Source: Lujinxingia sediminis
GTDB lineage: Bacteria; Myxococcota_A; Bradymonadia; Bradymonadales; Bradymonadaceae
DNA length: 64,000 bases
Reading direction: 5' to 3'
NCBI RefSeq assembly: GCF_004005565.1
Contig: NZ_SADD01000001.1
Location: 1,116,001-1,180,000 of the forward strand
In this document: positions 43,917 through 53,924 of the stretch, one piece after another
How positions within the stretch are numbered: the stretch's first letter is position 1
Layout of the letters: the number at the start of each line of letters is the position of its first letter
Made by a program: the position numbers and the translations under genes
The notes under the pieces: generated by a model
Told to the model about the DNA's origin: nothing
The model's input: only the letters and a program-made list of their open reading frames with translations
Databases searched by the model: none

Positions 43917-45852
43917 GGGAGAGTGCCAGGGAGGTGGTTTGTCCGGGGCGTACGGTCACTGTACGCGAGAGGATTCGGGTCAGGTCGTGGTGGCTCGCCA
44001 CGCGCAGCTCCACCTGACGTCGGGCAGGCGCTTCGTCCGCTCTGCCAAAGGGAACTGCAAGAGGCTCGGAGGCACCGCTGGCGCTCACCATGACCGGTCG
44101 GGAATGCTGATCGAGCCAGACCAGTGCGTTGCGATCCGTGACAAGCTCAATGTAGCCCGGCAGCCAGCTCAAAACAACGCGCTGCGCGCGTTGGCTCGAC
44201 TCCCGGGTAATGTCGATCGAGGTTCTCAGCGCTTCGCACCCCGGGCTTGTGGCCTCAATAAGAGTGGGGCCGACCGGGAGTTCGATGCCCCGAGCCGCCT
44301 CGATGGCTGAGTAGCGTTTGCCATCAATGCTCAGGGTGGCTGCAGCAGGGATAACCCTGAAGCGTTGCTTTAAGGTCTGGGGGGCTGTGCTGGCAGATGC
44401 GTCCGGGGCATGCTCCAGTTCTGATGCTGCAAGCGTGGTCGCAACGGCGGGTTCGGCGCCGGGTCGTCTGGCGATGCTTGCGGCGGGGGCGGGGCGGGCC
44501 GAAGAGGAGCTCGCTGCGTCTCGTGCCACATCCAGCGCCACTGCGACGTGTGCGCCAAGCGGGCCAACGTCTACCGAATACCGGGGCGCCGTCGAAGGCG
44601 GCGTCTGTGAGTGGGGGCGTGTCTCGGCGAGTCGTGGAGTGGGCTTCCGCAACCCTGCAGAGGAGGTCACGCCTTCGGCGGCCGATGCGCGTTCATCAAG
44701 CCAGAGCACGCCTCCAGTCACAGCCAGAACAAGGAGTGCTGCGGCGCCAGTCAGAGCCCTGAGCCCGGGTCGGAGGGGCCGTCGAGCTCTTGCGTTGAGA
44801 AAAGAAAGCTTCGTCAGCGCTTCGGGGGAGTCGGGTTGGTAGGCAAGCACACGTTCGAGTTCGTAGGTGGCTGCCAACGTGTCGCCCTGCGAGCTGAGCG
44901 TGTCCACACGCTGCATGAGTCCGTTGCAGATCAACGCGTCGAGCGCGTGTGTCGTATCGATCCCTAAAGGATTGCATGAGCTTTTGTTGATGTGTTGCTT
45001 GAGGTGTTGGCGCCACAGAGTCACATCGACCAACGCCTGAAGCTCGTTCTGCGCGGCAATGGCACTTGCGGGGCGCTTCTCGGGAGCAACACTCATCCAA
45101 CGGCTGATCAGCTGACTGAAGCGACGCCCGACGCGGGGCTGGCGTCGATGGGCGGGAGTATGGTCGCCGCGCTCAATGGCGCGAAGAATCTGCGCGGGAT
45201 GGTTGCCTTCAAAGGCGTCATCGCCGGTGACGAGCCGGTAGAAGGTTGCACCGATGGCGAAGAGATCGCTTTTGATATCGGCACTGTGCCCCTCCATAAG
45301 CTCCGGTGCCATAAATGCGGGACTCCCGAGCAGCGCTCCGCTGCGGGTAATGCGGGCCTGGTCGAGCAGGTTGGCCAGCCCGAAGTCCAGAATCACGACC
45401 GAGGTGTCTGCCCGCAGCATGATGTTTTCGGGTTTCAGATCCCGGTGGATGATCTGGTGCTGATGCGCCAGGTCCAGCGCTTGGAGGGTCTCGGCGATCA
45501 CGATTGCCGCGAACTCCGGCGGCAGCGGTCCGCAGCGCTCAAGGAGTGCAGCGAGCGATTCGCCGTCTACGAGCTCCATGACGATGTAGGCGTCGTCGGA
45601 TTCGGGCGAGGAGAAGTCGTAAATTTTGACGATGCCCGGGTGATCCAGGCGCGCGACTGCGCGGGCTTCGCGCTCAAATCGCGCGCGGTGCTCCGGTATG
45701 CTTGCCAGGTGCGGATGAAGACGTTTGATCGCGACCTGACGCGCCAGAGTTCGGTCGAATGCACGAAAGACCGTCGCCATGCCGCCGTGTCCGAGCGTCT
45801 CAATGAGCTCATAACGCTCGGCGATCGTTTCGGGCATGGAGACCGGGCTCAT
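43891..45852 (-). CDS. Transmembrane Ser/Thr protein kinase with PEGA-like tail
   Basis: A 653-residue kinase. Catalytic features are intact: glycine loop GHGGMATV (21-28), Lys43 in VAIK, HRDLKPEN (136-143), DFG (156-158) and APE (182-184). After a juxtamembrane helix comes a single membrane helix (about 366-385), then an Ala/Pro-rich spacer and PEGA-like beta modules (VIPAAATLSIDGKRY, PGYIELVTDRNALVWLD). The kinase is cytoplasmic, the sensor presumably periplasmic. The start is ATG 45852, overlapping the lipoprotein stop by 4 bp; upstream codons belong to that gene. It is central to the cassette with two FHA proteins. Confidence 0.93.
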   Translation of the reverse strand: MSPVSMPETIAERYELIETLGHGGMATVFRAFDRTLARQVAIKRLHPHLASIPEHRARFEREARAVARLDHPGIVKIYDFSSPESDDAYIVMELVDGESLAALLERCGPLPPEFAAIVIAETLQALDLAHQHQIIHRDLKPENIMLRADTSVVILDFGLANLLDQARITRSGALLGSPAFMAPELMEGHSADIKSDLFAIGATFYRLVTGDDAFEGNHPAQILRAIERGDHTPAHRRQPRVGRRFSQLISRWMSVAPEKRPASAIAAQNELQALVDVTLWRQHLKQHINKSSCNPLGIDTTHALDALICNGLMQRVDTLSSQGDTLAATYELERVLAYQPDSPEALTKLSFLNARARRPLRPGLRALTGAAALLVLAVTGGVLWLDERASAAEGVTSSAGLRKPTPRLAETRPHSQTPPSTAPRYSVDVGPLGAHVAVALDVARDAASSSSARPAPAASIARRPGAEPAVATTLAASELEHAPDASASTAPQTLKQRFRVIPAAATLSIDGKRYSAIEAARGIELPVGPTLIEATSPGCEALRTSIDITRESSQRAQRVVLSWLPGYIELVTDRNALVWLDQHSRPVMVSASGASEPLAVPFGRADEAPARRQVELRVASHHDLTRILSRTVTVRPGQTTSLALSLGDTDPPR

Positions 45853-48782
45853 GGCGCGGCGGCCTCCGGTGCGCAGAGCAGGGCGGGGCGCTCCACGCCG
45901 GGCTGAGCAGCGAGCAGAGCTGCATCTTCGCGTCGTCCGACGATGAGCAATGCGGCGAGGTGGGCGGCCGAGCCGAATTCCGGGCTCTCCGTGGAGAGCG
46001 TGTTCAGCCACAAGGCGGCTTCGCCGTTGCGGAGCCGGGCTTGAGCTTCAGGCAATTGCAGGGCTGAGCGATCCTCAGTTTCGGCTGTGGCCAGTGCCTG
46101 GAGGTGGCCTCCGAAAACGAGATCATCGAGGAAGGTGATGGCCGCGCCTCCGGGCCGGTGGCTCAACGCGCCGAAATGCTGCCGAGCCGTCTGGAGTGAG
46201 CGGGCTGCGCTGAGCGCGTCGCCCCGTGCCAGGGCCCGGACTCCGGCGGTAAAGCTCGCCCGTGCCTCTGAGAGCAGGTGGCTGGCAGTGAGCACCGAGA
46301 AGGCCTCACCGCTGACATCGGCAAGGGCGATTCGCCCGGCAAGCTCATGCAGCGAGGTCGGCAGGTGATGATCGAGATCGAAATTCAGCGGAACCAGCCC
46401 CACGCACGTGTCGGGCGCGGGCTCAAGGCGCGCAAGTGCGCGCAGGTTTTCGCCTGCATCGGGATGATTGAAGCCGCGTTTGCCGGCGCTGCGCTCAAAC
46501 TCGATGTAGGCAGCCACCAGGTCGCGAGCCGCCCGAAGATCGGGGGCTTGAGGTGCGCAATTGGTGGCGCTCACCAGGTGTTCGCCAGCCAGCTGGATGT
46601 GCCCTCGGCGCGCGGCCGCGACGGAGGTTGCCAGACTCCAACGGGCGCAGGTGTCGGCATCTCCAAGGTTGCCGGCAAGCGTGGAGGCGGCGCTGAGTTC
46701 CTCGACTTCCAGCGATTCGGGGCCGGCCGCCCGGTAACGGGCGTCGAGAAGAAGAAGAGCCTCTCGGCTGAGCGTCCGAGCGCTGGTCGGGCGAGCGCGG
46801 AGCGCTTCCATAAAGCTGGCCGGACTCTCGCAGAGTGTCTCGATTCCCTGGTCTGCCCACCAGGCGACAAACTCGACCCACTGGCGCCGTTCGCGGCCGA
46901 GGAGCGGGCGGTCGCCGCGCCGGGCCGCGTTGGCAAAATGCCAGCGAAGCGCCCGGGTGCGCTCGCAGGAGGGATCGGGAGTGCTCATCACCTCAGCAAC
47001 AGCCCCCAGGGCTCGCCGGAGCGCGTCTGCTGAACCGGGGCCGTCGGTAAGGGGGAGAAGCGCGATCCAGAGTTTGGCGCGTGATGCGGGCTCCTGGATG
47101 CCGCTGGCGAGCTCTTCCACACCGGTGACGTCGAAGCTGGTTCGAAGATCGAGGGTGGGAATCGCTTCAAGTGTTTCCTGCAGATCAGGCTCGTTCGGGT
47201 CCCGTGAGCGCAGGCCATAAGAGGTAGCGGTGCAGGTCTCAACGTTTGAGGGGTCACACCTCCCGTTAAGGTCGGGCTCAAAAATCGCGTGCCAGAGCGC
47301 AAGCGCACCCGCCCGATCGAAGCGGGGCCGCAGCTCAGCGGCGGACTCCACGCCGGGGAGCGATTGGCCGTGCATGCCGAGCATCGCCCAGATGGCCAGA
47401 GCCCAGTCCGGTTGTTCGTCGCTTTCGAAGCCCACGACGTACTCGCGGTAGGCAAGCCCTTCGGAGGTGCTGCGAGCCGCATGAGCGGTGCGAAGCTCGG
47501 CCCATCGGTACCAGGCCAGTCGTGCATCGTCGCGTCGGCTCTGGGCCAGCTCCTGCTTGCGGGCGGTCTGATCGAGGTAGAGGTCGGTCTGGCCGAGCTG
47601 GGCGTGAATGATCGCCGTACCATCGAGAAGATCGGGGATATTGGCACTGTTCCAGACGTTGCGCCCGGCGTGGTGCGCAAGGCGTATTGCGGCCTCCAGG
47701 GATCCGCCGGTGGCGAGGATGTCCATCACGCGTAACGCACGGGCCTCAGCCCTGGTGTCGAGTGGCGTGAGCGCGATCGCGCGCTCCGCCCAAAACGCGG
47801 CCAACTCCCAATCCCCGACGGCACCAAAGGCAGCCGCCAGGCTCCAGGCGCGTACCTGCATGATGTTGACCTGCTGGGGCTCCATCGCGAAGTTGGGCGG
47901 GCCGAGCAGGCGATCGTCGTAGGTTGCCATCAGCGGACGCGTGATCGCCGGCATCTCCACCAGCGCATGCTCGGCGGAGGGACAGCGCACCATCGCATCG
48001 GCGCCGCTCAGGATGGCGCGGGCCTCCATGGCGACGGGGTGAGGAGAGTGAGGTGGAGGCCATTCTTCGGTGGCGACAAAGCGAGCGGCGGTCGAAAGCT
48101 CATCATCTCGAAGATCGCAATTCGGGCTCAGCGCAATCCGGGGGGAAGCGGCGAAGCGACCGCGCCGGGGGGCGCTGACAATGGCCAGCCATGCTCCTTT
48201 TGCCGGATCACCATCGAGTTGAACGTTCTCATGCACCACATCGACCATCGCACGTCGCCGGTAAGGCAGGTGCATGGCACCGTCGTCTGCTGAGCTGAGC
48301 CGAAGGCGGGACGCGCTCGCGTCCACGTCAAAAAGTGACCAGCGCGTCCCGACAGGCCCCTCACATGATGAGGCGTCAAAAGGGCCTTCACCCAGGCACA
48401 TGCGCTCGGGAAGATCTGCTTCGGACACTGGCGAGATGCGACCTTTTAACTCCCCTCGAAGAGGCCAGGTGTCGAGGCGTTGTAGGCGGAGGTGCTCTTC
48501 CTGTGCGTCGAGCACCACGAAGAGATGACCATGCTCTCCCCCTTCAAACCGGGCGACATCTCCGGCCTGAAAGTCCCATCGCCAGGACTCGCCGCGGTCG
48601 GCCTGCATCGACCAGGTGCCGTCCTCCAACAGCGTGAGCGCCGCACTGTCGCTGATGCGATCGTCAGGCTGCACGCGCATGGTGATGGCAAACGTATCGG
48701 CCGCCCCCGGTGTGCTTGCGCACCCGAGAGCCCCTTGCATGGCGATAAGCAGCAGCGCCCCAACCCGACTCCAATCGTTCAT
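45849..48782 (-). CDS. Large helical-repeat lipoprotein
   Basis: A 977-residue lipoprotein. The start is ATG 48782, overlapping the FHA gene by 4 bp; the signal sequence is WSRVGALLLIAMQGALGC. A beta-rich N-terminal domain (residues 20-200) is followed by helical repeats that look like TPR/SEL1-type units (FGAVGDWELAAFWAERAIAL, GRNVWNSANIPDLLDGTAI). No enzyme motif is seen. Sequence before the ATG at 48782 (from 48827) lies inside the FHA gene. A scaffold or sensor partner for the kinase is an inference from gene order. Confidence 0.75.
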   Translation of the reverse strand: MNDWSRVGALLLIAMQGALGCASTPGAADTFAITMRVQPDDRISDSAALTLLEDGTWSMQADRGESWRWDFQAGDVARFEGGEHGHLFVVLDAQEEHLRLQRLDTWPLRGELKGRISPVSEADLPERMCLGEGPFDASSCEGPVGTRWSLFDVDASASRLRLSSADDGAMHLPYRRRAMVDVVHENVQLDGDPAKGAWLAIVSAPRRGRFAASPRIALSPNCDLRDDELSTAARFVATEEWPPPHSPHPVAMEARAILSGADAMVRCPSAEHALVEMPAITRPLMATYDDRLLGPPNFAMEPQQVNIMQVRAWSLAAAFGAVGDWELAAFWAERAIALTPLDTRAEARALRVMDILATGGSLEAAIRLAHHAGRNVWNSANIPDLLDGTAIIHAQLGQTDLYLDQTARKQELAQSRRDDARLAWYRWAELRTAHAARSTSEGLAYREYVVGFESDEQPDWALAIWAMLGMHGQSLPGVESAAELRPRFDRAGALALWHAIFEPDLNGRCDPSNVETCTATSYGLRSRDPNEPDLQETLEAIPTLDLRTSFDVTGVEELASGIQEPASRAKLWIALLPLTDGPGSADALRRALGAVAEVMSTPDPSCERTRALRWHFANAARRGDRPLLGRERRQWVEFVAWWADQGIETLCESPASFMEALRARPTSARTLSREALLLLDARYRAAGPESLEVEELSAASTLAGNLGDADTCARWSLATSVAAARRGHIQLAGEHLVSATNCAPQAPDLRAARDLVAAYIEFERSAGKRGFNHPDAGENLRALARLEPAPDTCVGLVPLNFDLDHHLPTSLHELAGRIALADVSGEAFSVLTASHLLSEARASFTAGVRALARGDALSAARSLQTARQHFGALSHRPGGAAITFLDDLVFGGHLQALATAETEDRSALQLPEAQARLRNGEAALWLNTLSTESPEFGSAAHLAALLIVGRREDAALLAAQPGVERPALLCAPEAAAP

Positions 48783-49576
48783 CCCTGATACCGAACCTGC
48801 AGCCGCGTGCGGCCGACGCAAAAACAATCGCCGTCGATCAGCTCAACGGCGCCACGAATTCGAATAAAGGTGCCAGACTCGCTGATAAGATCGCGCAAAT
48901 AAAACTGCCCGTCGTGGCGCTCAAAACTGGCGTGTGGCGAGGAGAGAAGCTCGTCATGAGGGAAGTTCAGGTCGGCCCCCTCGCGCCCGATAAGCATGGA
49001 GTCCACGATAGGGTAAATCCCCCGAATATGGCCTCCCTCGACATACTCTACGAGGCGCGGAGCCGTGGGCAGCTTTGGCGCTCCGAGTGTGGGCACAGTC
49101 TGCGTTTGACCTGCGTCCCAGCCGGTTCGAAACGCCAGACGCTGGGCGCCCACAATGATCTCGTCCCCATCCTCCATCACGAACTCGTCAGCGATTCGCA
49201 GGTAGACGCCATTATGGCTGCCCAGATCTTCGAGCACCCAGGCGCCTTGCTCCTGGCTGAGCTGGGCATGCCAGCGGGAGACGAAGCGATCGTCGAGCGT
49301 AAGATCTGCGCGCTCTCCGCCGAGCAAAAACCGAGGCCCCTGAAGTCGAACACGCTGCGGCGAACGCCCGGGCGATTCGATGTCCAGGAAGGCTTCGGGC
49401 TGATGCGCGCGGCCAACTCGGCGAGTGGATGCTGGAGCCGGAGCGGGAGACGTCATGTGAGACGAGGCCGGTGGTGCGATCGGTGCCGAACTCAGCACAT
49501 GGTCATCGGCCACACTGGAGAAGAGGTCAGCGTCGTCGACGTCGAAGGGCAGGCTCTTGTCGCGAGAGTCAGACAT
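48779..49576 (-). CDS. Double-FHA phosphothreonine reader
   Basis: A 265-residue cytoplasmic protein. A disordered 55-residue N-terminus leads to two FHA domains. FHA1 (about 65-155) has RWHAQ and GSHNGVYL; its GR position reads LGGERAD. FHA2 (about 180-262) has IGREGADL and SSPHASF but SESGTF in place of the usual Asn-Gly. It is the first gene of the cassette and the 3' end overlaps the lipoprotein gene by 4 bp. A reader of the kinase's phosphothreonine is the simplest hypothesis. Confidence 0.85.
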   Translation of the reverse strand: MSDSRDKSLPFDVDDADLFSSVADDHVLSSAPIAPPASSHMTSPAPAPASTRRVGRAHQPEAFLDIESPGRSPQRVRLQGPRFLLGGERADLTLDDRFVSRWHAQLSQEQGAWVLEDLGSHNGVYLRIADEFVMEDGDEIIVGAQRLAFRTGWDAGQTQTVPTLGAPKLPTAPRLVEYVEGGHIRGIYPIVDSMLIGREGADLNFPHDELLSSPHASFERHDGQFYLRDLISESGTFIRIRGAVELIDGDCFCVGRTRLQVRYQG

Positions 49577-49662
49577 AGCACGAATGGAGGGTGCGGGACG
49601 TGCCGGCGCCAGGGCTCAGCGGCCCAGTGCGTCGGCGATTGCGGGCGGAATACACTGGTGGG

Positions 49663-49692
49663 AAGCTAACACAGCGCGCGAAGCCGGGACAA
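49663..49692 (-). promoter_or_regulatory. Candidate promoter of the FHA-STPK-sigma54 cassette
   Basis: Minus strand: TTGTCC (49687-49692), 18-bp spacer, TAGCTT (49663-49668), about 86 bp before the FHA gene start. TAGCTT is also the -10 of the promoter at 22259-22288. Confidence 0.35.
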
Positions 49693-49751
49693 CGCCTCAG
49701 CGTTGGGCCGCGCGCACCCATCCATGAATGGCTCCCTCAGTCCCGGGAGGT

Positions 49752-50762
<1,011 letters not shown>

Positions 50763-50792
50763 CGGGGGCGACCTCTCGCAGTAGAAGCGAAC

Positions 50793-51212
50793 TCAGGGCG
50801 ACGCCGTGCCGCCCTCGGGAAGTTGCAACGTGAGCTCAACGCTATCCACGCCGCGGCTGTAGAGCCAGAGCTCTCTGGTCGAAGGGTAATACAAGTCAGA
50901 TTGCAGCAGCAATCCCCGGTCCACCAACTCCTGGAGGCTGGCCGGGTATCGATCGTCGAGACGGCGAGAGGTGGCCAGAGCCATCTCGATGCGCTGGCGC
51001 TGCGCCTCAATGAGCGGAGGCGTCAGCCGTGCCTGCAGCGCATCGCGGTCGACCTCCACGAAGAAGTCGGTTTTCTGAAAGGTCAGATAGCTCCACACGC
51101 CGATGCCAATAAAGAGCAGCAGGATGATGACGGTGACGCTGTGGTGAAGCACCAGCGTGGCCAGACCCGCGCGTCGGGGCGGTGGTACAGGCTCGTTGGG
51201 TTGGAGGCTCAT
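50793..51212 (-). CDS. Single-pass membrane protein, pseudopilin-like C-terminus
   Basis: A 139-residue protein. A 17-residue Pro-rich cytoplasmic tail leads to a membrane helix (VTVIILLLFIGIGVWSYLTF), then a periplasmic domain in which YPASLQELVDRGLLLQSDLYYPS resembles the pseudopilin GspG beta region. No GspG-type methylation motif is seen, so I call it only similar. The start overlaps the upstream gene stop by 4 bp. Confidence 0.6.
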   Translation of the reverse strand: MSLQPNEPVPPPRRAGLATLVLHHSVTVIILLLFIGIGVWSYLTFQKTDFFVEVDRDALQARLTPPLIEAQRQRIEMALATSRRLDDRYPASLQELVDRGLLLQSDLYYPSTRELWLYSRGVDSVELTLQLPEGGTASP

Positions 51213-53293
51213 CGCTTCACCTCGCTGCGGCCACGCGTTCCCCGAACGCGGGTCGGGTCAACGCCAGCGACGAGTCCCCGCAGGCCCACCAGGGCACCCA
51301 GCCCGACAAGCACCCAGGCAAAGACCTGTTGCCCCGCCCATCCTTCATGGAAAAGCTCGGCGGGCGCTCGCCAAAGTCCCATCGGGTTCGCCAGCCAGAA
51401 TGCGCCAAAGGCGAGCGCCAGAAAGGCGACTGTTCCTCGAAGCGCGTGTCCGCCGAGCACGTGACCTGTGCCCGGGAGAAGCAACGAGAGGGCACGGCGA
51501 AGAAAGGATTGAAAACGGTCACGTCGCCCCAGGGTCGTCTCACTCTGGATGCGGGCGTGGTAGTCCAGCGACGCTCCTGAGACGAAGGTCTGGTAGCAGG
51601 GCAGGCAGTAATGATGGCCTCCCAACTCCCGCGCGTCATCGGGATCGCGCGCCAGTCCGCACTTGGGGCAGGGCGTACTCACCCGCTGGCGAAGGTAGGG
51701 TTGCAGGGTCAAGAGCAGCCAGAGCAGTCCGGCGCCGCCGAGGTAGGGCGCCAGTGAGAGCGGCAACTTCGGCCCGGCAAGCGACTGCCAGAATGGCGAG
51801 ATCATAGAAATGGAGGTGATGGTCTCGGTGTAGGTTAAATGCTCCTCCCAGATCTGCGAACGTTGCAGGGGAAGGATCATCAACAGGCTGTTGGCATCGC
51901 GACGTCCGGTGTCAAGGTAGCGTCCCACCGACTCCAGGCCGCGGCGCACGGCCTGATCTAGCGCGTCGTAACCGCCTTCCTCATCGCCCGTGAATTGCAG
52001 TGCTCGCATGCGATTGAAGTGAGGCTCAGGCGCCTGAGGAAGCAGAATCTCGGCGCGTTCCAGATGCTCAAGGGCCGCCTGCGCTTCGCCCTGCGCAATC
52101 AGGACGGCTCCCTGAAGGTTGGCCCATTGCGCCTTGAAATGGCGAGTGGTCGGCGCGGTGGCGTCGGCCAGCGCGGCGACACGTGCCATGGCCTCCGGGG
52201 TTCCGGTCCGGAAGAGTGCGACTGCCGCGGCGTAGCGTTGCGCGGGTGTCGTGCCCTCTTCGAGGTGCGCAAGACACGCGTCATCACAGCCTCGAAGATG
52301 CGCATGATCCAGCGTTTGCGCAGGACTTCCCGGGAAGAGGACCATTCGACTCAGCGCCACATCCAGTGTGGGCAGCGCCAGGATCACCGCCAGGAAAAAA
52401 GCGGAGACCACCCGCTCATTTAGCTGCTGAAAGGGGATCACCATGGCCAGCATGATCAGCAATGAGGCCAGCGGCGAACGCAGGAGCAACCCGGGAACGA
52501 TCACCAGAGCGACCAGCACGATCACGGTCTGATTGGATGAGAAGCCCCGCGGAAGCCAGCGCGTGCCGTCGTAGGCAGCGACCCCGAAGTAGCGCAGCAG
52601 TTGCGCCAGCATAAAGGCTCCCAGTCCCACCAGGATGCTGAGCAAGAAGAAGATCGCAAACTTCAGTACCCAGGCGATGAAGACGTCTGGTGAGTTCATT
52701 CCACGTCGCACGCCCTCCACAAAGGGGGCGATGGCCCGGTGGGGAGCACCCTGGTCGTGAATGCGTTGCCGGGCCAACTCCAGCGCCGGATAGGGGAGTT
52801 CCGGCGCCATCGTCATGGCCATCGTCAGAAGCGCCTCGGCGTCGGTCACGCTCAAGTTGTAGTGCTCACGCGCGCGCGCAACCGCCAGTATCGCCAGCGC
52901 ATGTTCGGGCAGGGAAACCCGGCCCAGGCTTAAGGCGTCGTCGCGCAAGGCCTGCAGCTCCGCGATGCCAGGCTCACCGTTTTGAATCAGCGTCAGCCAG
53001 AGGCGCCATTGCACCTCCAGGTTCAACGGTGCCACAGTCGAAGGGGCCAGAGCGCCGCTTCCCGCCTGAACATCTTGCTCGCCGAGGCGCTCGATCATGC
53101 GCTCCATACTCGCGTCTTCCACCTGGGCATGAGCCAGCCCGGGGGAGAACACGCAGAGCATCCACGCGCCCAGCACCAGGACAGGGAGCGTAACGCTGAG
53201 AAGGGGCCCCCACAGGTCTGTAGCACGCAGTTGGGATGACACGAGGTTTGCTCGATCAAGGGTCGAAGGGCAGAGTTGAAGCACCGGGCGCAT
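51209..53293 (-). CDS. Polytopic membrane protein with tetratricopeptide-like and zinc-ribbon regions
   Basis: A 694-residue protein. An N-terminal signal (LLSVTLPVLVLGAWMLC) and about eight further hydrophobic segments frame a helical, TPR-like block (about 330-470). A zinc-ribbon-like CPKC...CLPC (about residues 550-575) precedes a last pair of helices with LLPGTGHVLGGHALRG. No family is recognised. No Shine-Dalgarno is seen before ATG 53293. It begins the minus-strand series leading to phoH; its 3' end overlaps the next gene by 4 bp. Confidence 0.7.
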   Translation of the reverse strand: MRPVLQLCPSTLDRANLVSSQLRATDLWGPLLSVTLPVLVLGAWMLCVFSPGLAHAQVEDASMERMIERLGEQDVQAGSGALAPSTVAPLNLEVQWRLWLTLIQNGEPGIAELQALRDDALSLGRVSLPEHALAILAVARAREHYNLSVTDAEALLTMAMTMAPELPYPALELARQRIHDQGAPHRAIAPFVEGVRRGMNSPDVFIAWVLKFAIFFLLSILVGLGAFMLAQLLRYFGVAAYDGTRWLPRGFSSNQTVIVLVALVIVPGLLLRSPLASLLIMLAMVIPFQQLNERVVSAFFLAVILALPTLDVALSRMVLFPGSPAQTLDHAHLRGCDDACLAHLEEGTTPAQRYAAAVALFRTGTPEAMARVAALADATAPTTRHFKAQWANLQGAVLIAQGEAQAALEHLERAEILLPQAPEPHFNRMRALQFTGDEEGGYDALDQAVRRGLESVGRYLDTGRRDANSLLMILPLQRSQIWEEHLTYTETITSISMISPFWQSLAGPKLPLSLAPYLGGAGLLWLLLTLQPYLRQRVSTPCPKCGLARDPDDARELGGHHYCLPCYQTFVSGASLDYHARIQSETTLGRRDRFQSFLRRALSLLLPGTGHVLGGHALRGTVAFLALAFGAFWLANPMGLWRAPAELFHEGWAGQQVFAWVLVGLGALVGLRGLVAGVDPTRVRGTRGRSEVKR

Positions 53294-53394
53294 TCTATGC
53301 CCGTGGCAAAATTTTACACAACCGTAGTTAACAAATCGTCACGAAGCGTGCATCCCGTGCGCGCCTTCCTCATACCTCGTTCGATGAGACCCCG

Positions 53395-53841
53395 ATGCCC
53401 GAAGATCCCCACCGCCCCGCCATCTCCCCCTCCGAGCTTCGCCTGCAAGGCTTGCGACGTGCTCAAAATCTGGGCGATGAGGCGGCCTCCTGGGGCTTTG
53501 ATTGGCCCACCGTTGACGGCGCGCTCGCCAAGGTCGACGAAGAAATCGCCGAGGTTCGCGCCGAGCTTGCCCATCCCACACCCTCGCTCGAACGCGTGCG
53601 TGCGGAGCTCGGCGATCTGCTCTTTGCGGTGGTCAATGTCGCTCGCCACCTCAATCTCGACGCACAGAGCGCGCTTGACGAGGCCAGTGATACCTTCGAA
53701 CGACGTATCACATCGGTCCGCGCTCAGGCTACCGAGGCCGGGCATCGCCCCGAAGATCTCAGCCTCGATGAGCTCGAAGCGTTCTGGCGAAACGCCAAGG
53801 CTGCGGCCGGTCTTGATTCGCCGAAATCAAGCGACCTATAG
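53395..53841 (+). CDS. MazG-family nucleotide pyrophosphohydrolase domain protein
   Basis: A 148-residue single-domain protein. KVDEEIAEVRAEL and ELGDLLFAVVNVARHL supply the EExxE and ExxD Mg-binding acidic residues of the MazG/all-alpha NTP pyrophosphatase fold. Full-length MazG has two such domains in about 260 residues, so this is a short form. It is divergent from the gene at 53293. The spacer is AT-rich (53306-53338) and may hold both promoters. Substrates are probably non-canonical (d)NTPs, by family. Confidence 0.85.
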   Translation: MPEDPHRPAISPSELRLQGLRRAQNLGDEAASWGFDWPTVDGALAKVDEEIAEVRAELAHPTPSLERVRAELGDLLFAVVNVARHLNLDAQSALDEASDTFERRITSVRAQATEAGHRPEDLSLDELEAFWRNAKAAAGLDSPKSSDL

Positions 53842-53842
53842 T
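53813..53842 (+). promoter_or_regulatory. Predicted promoter of the propeller-like lipoprotein gene
   Basis: TTGATT (53813-53818), 18-bp spacer, TATAGT (53837-53842, 5/6). It overlaps the last codons of the MazG-like gene and would give a 5' leader of about 75 nt before the start at 53925. Confidence 0.4.
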
Positions 53843-53924
53843 GCGCCCGACTACGTGTGACGCGCCGGGGCAATCGGCGACGCCATGCCTCGAGCTGTCT
53901 TTCCATAAGTAAGGAGCAGGAACA

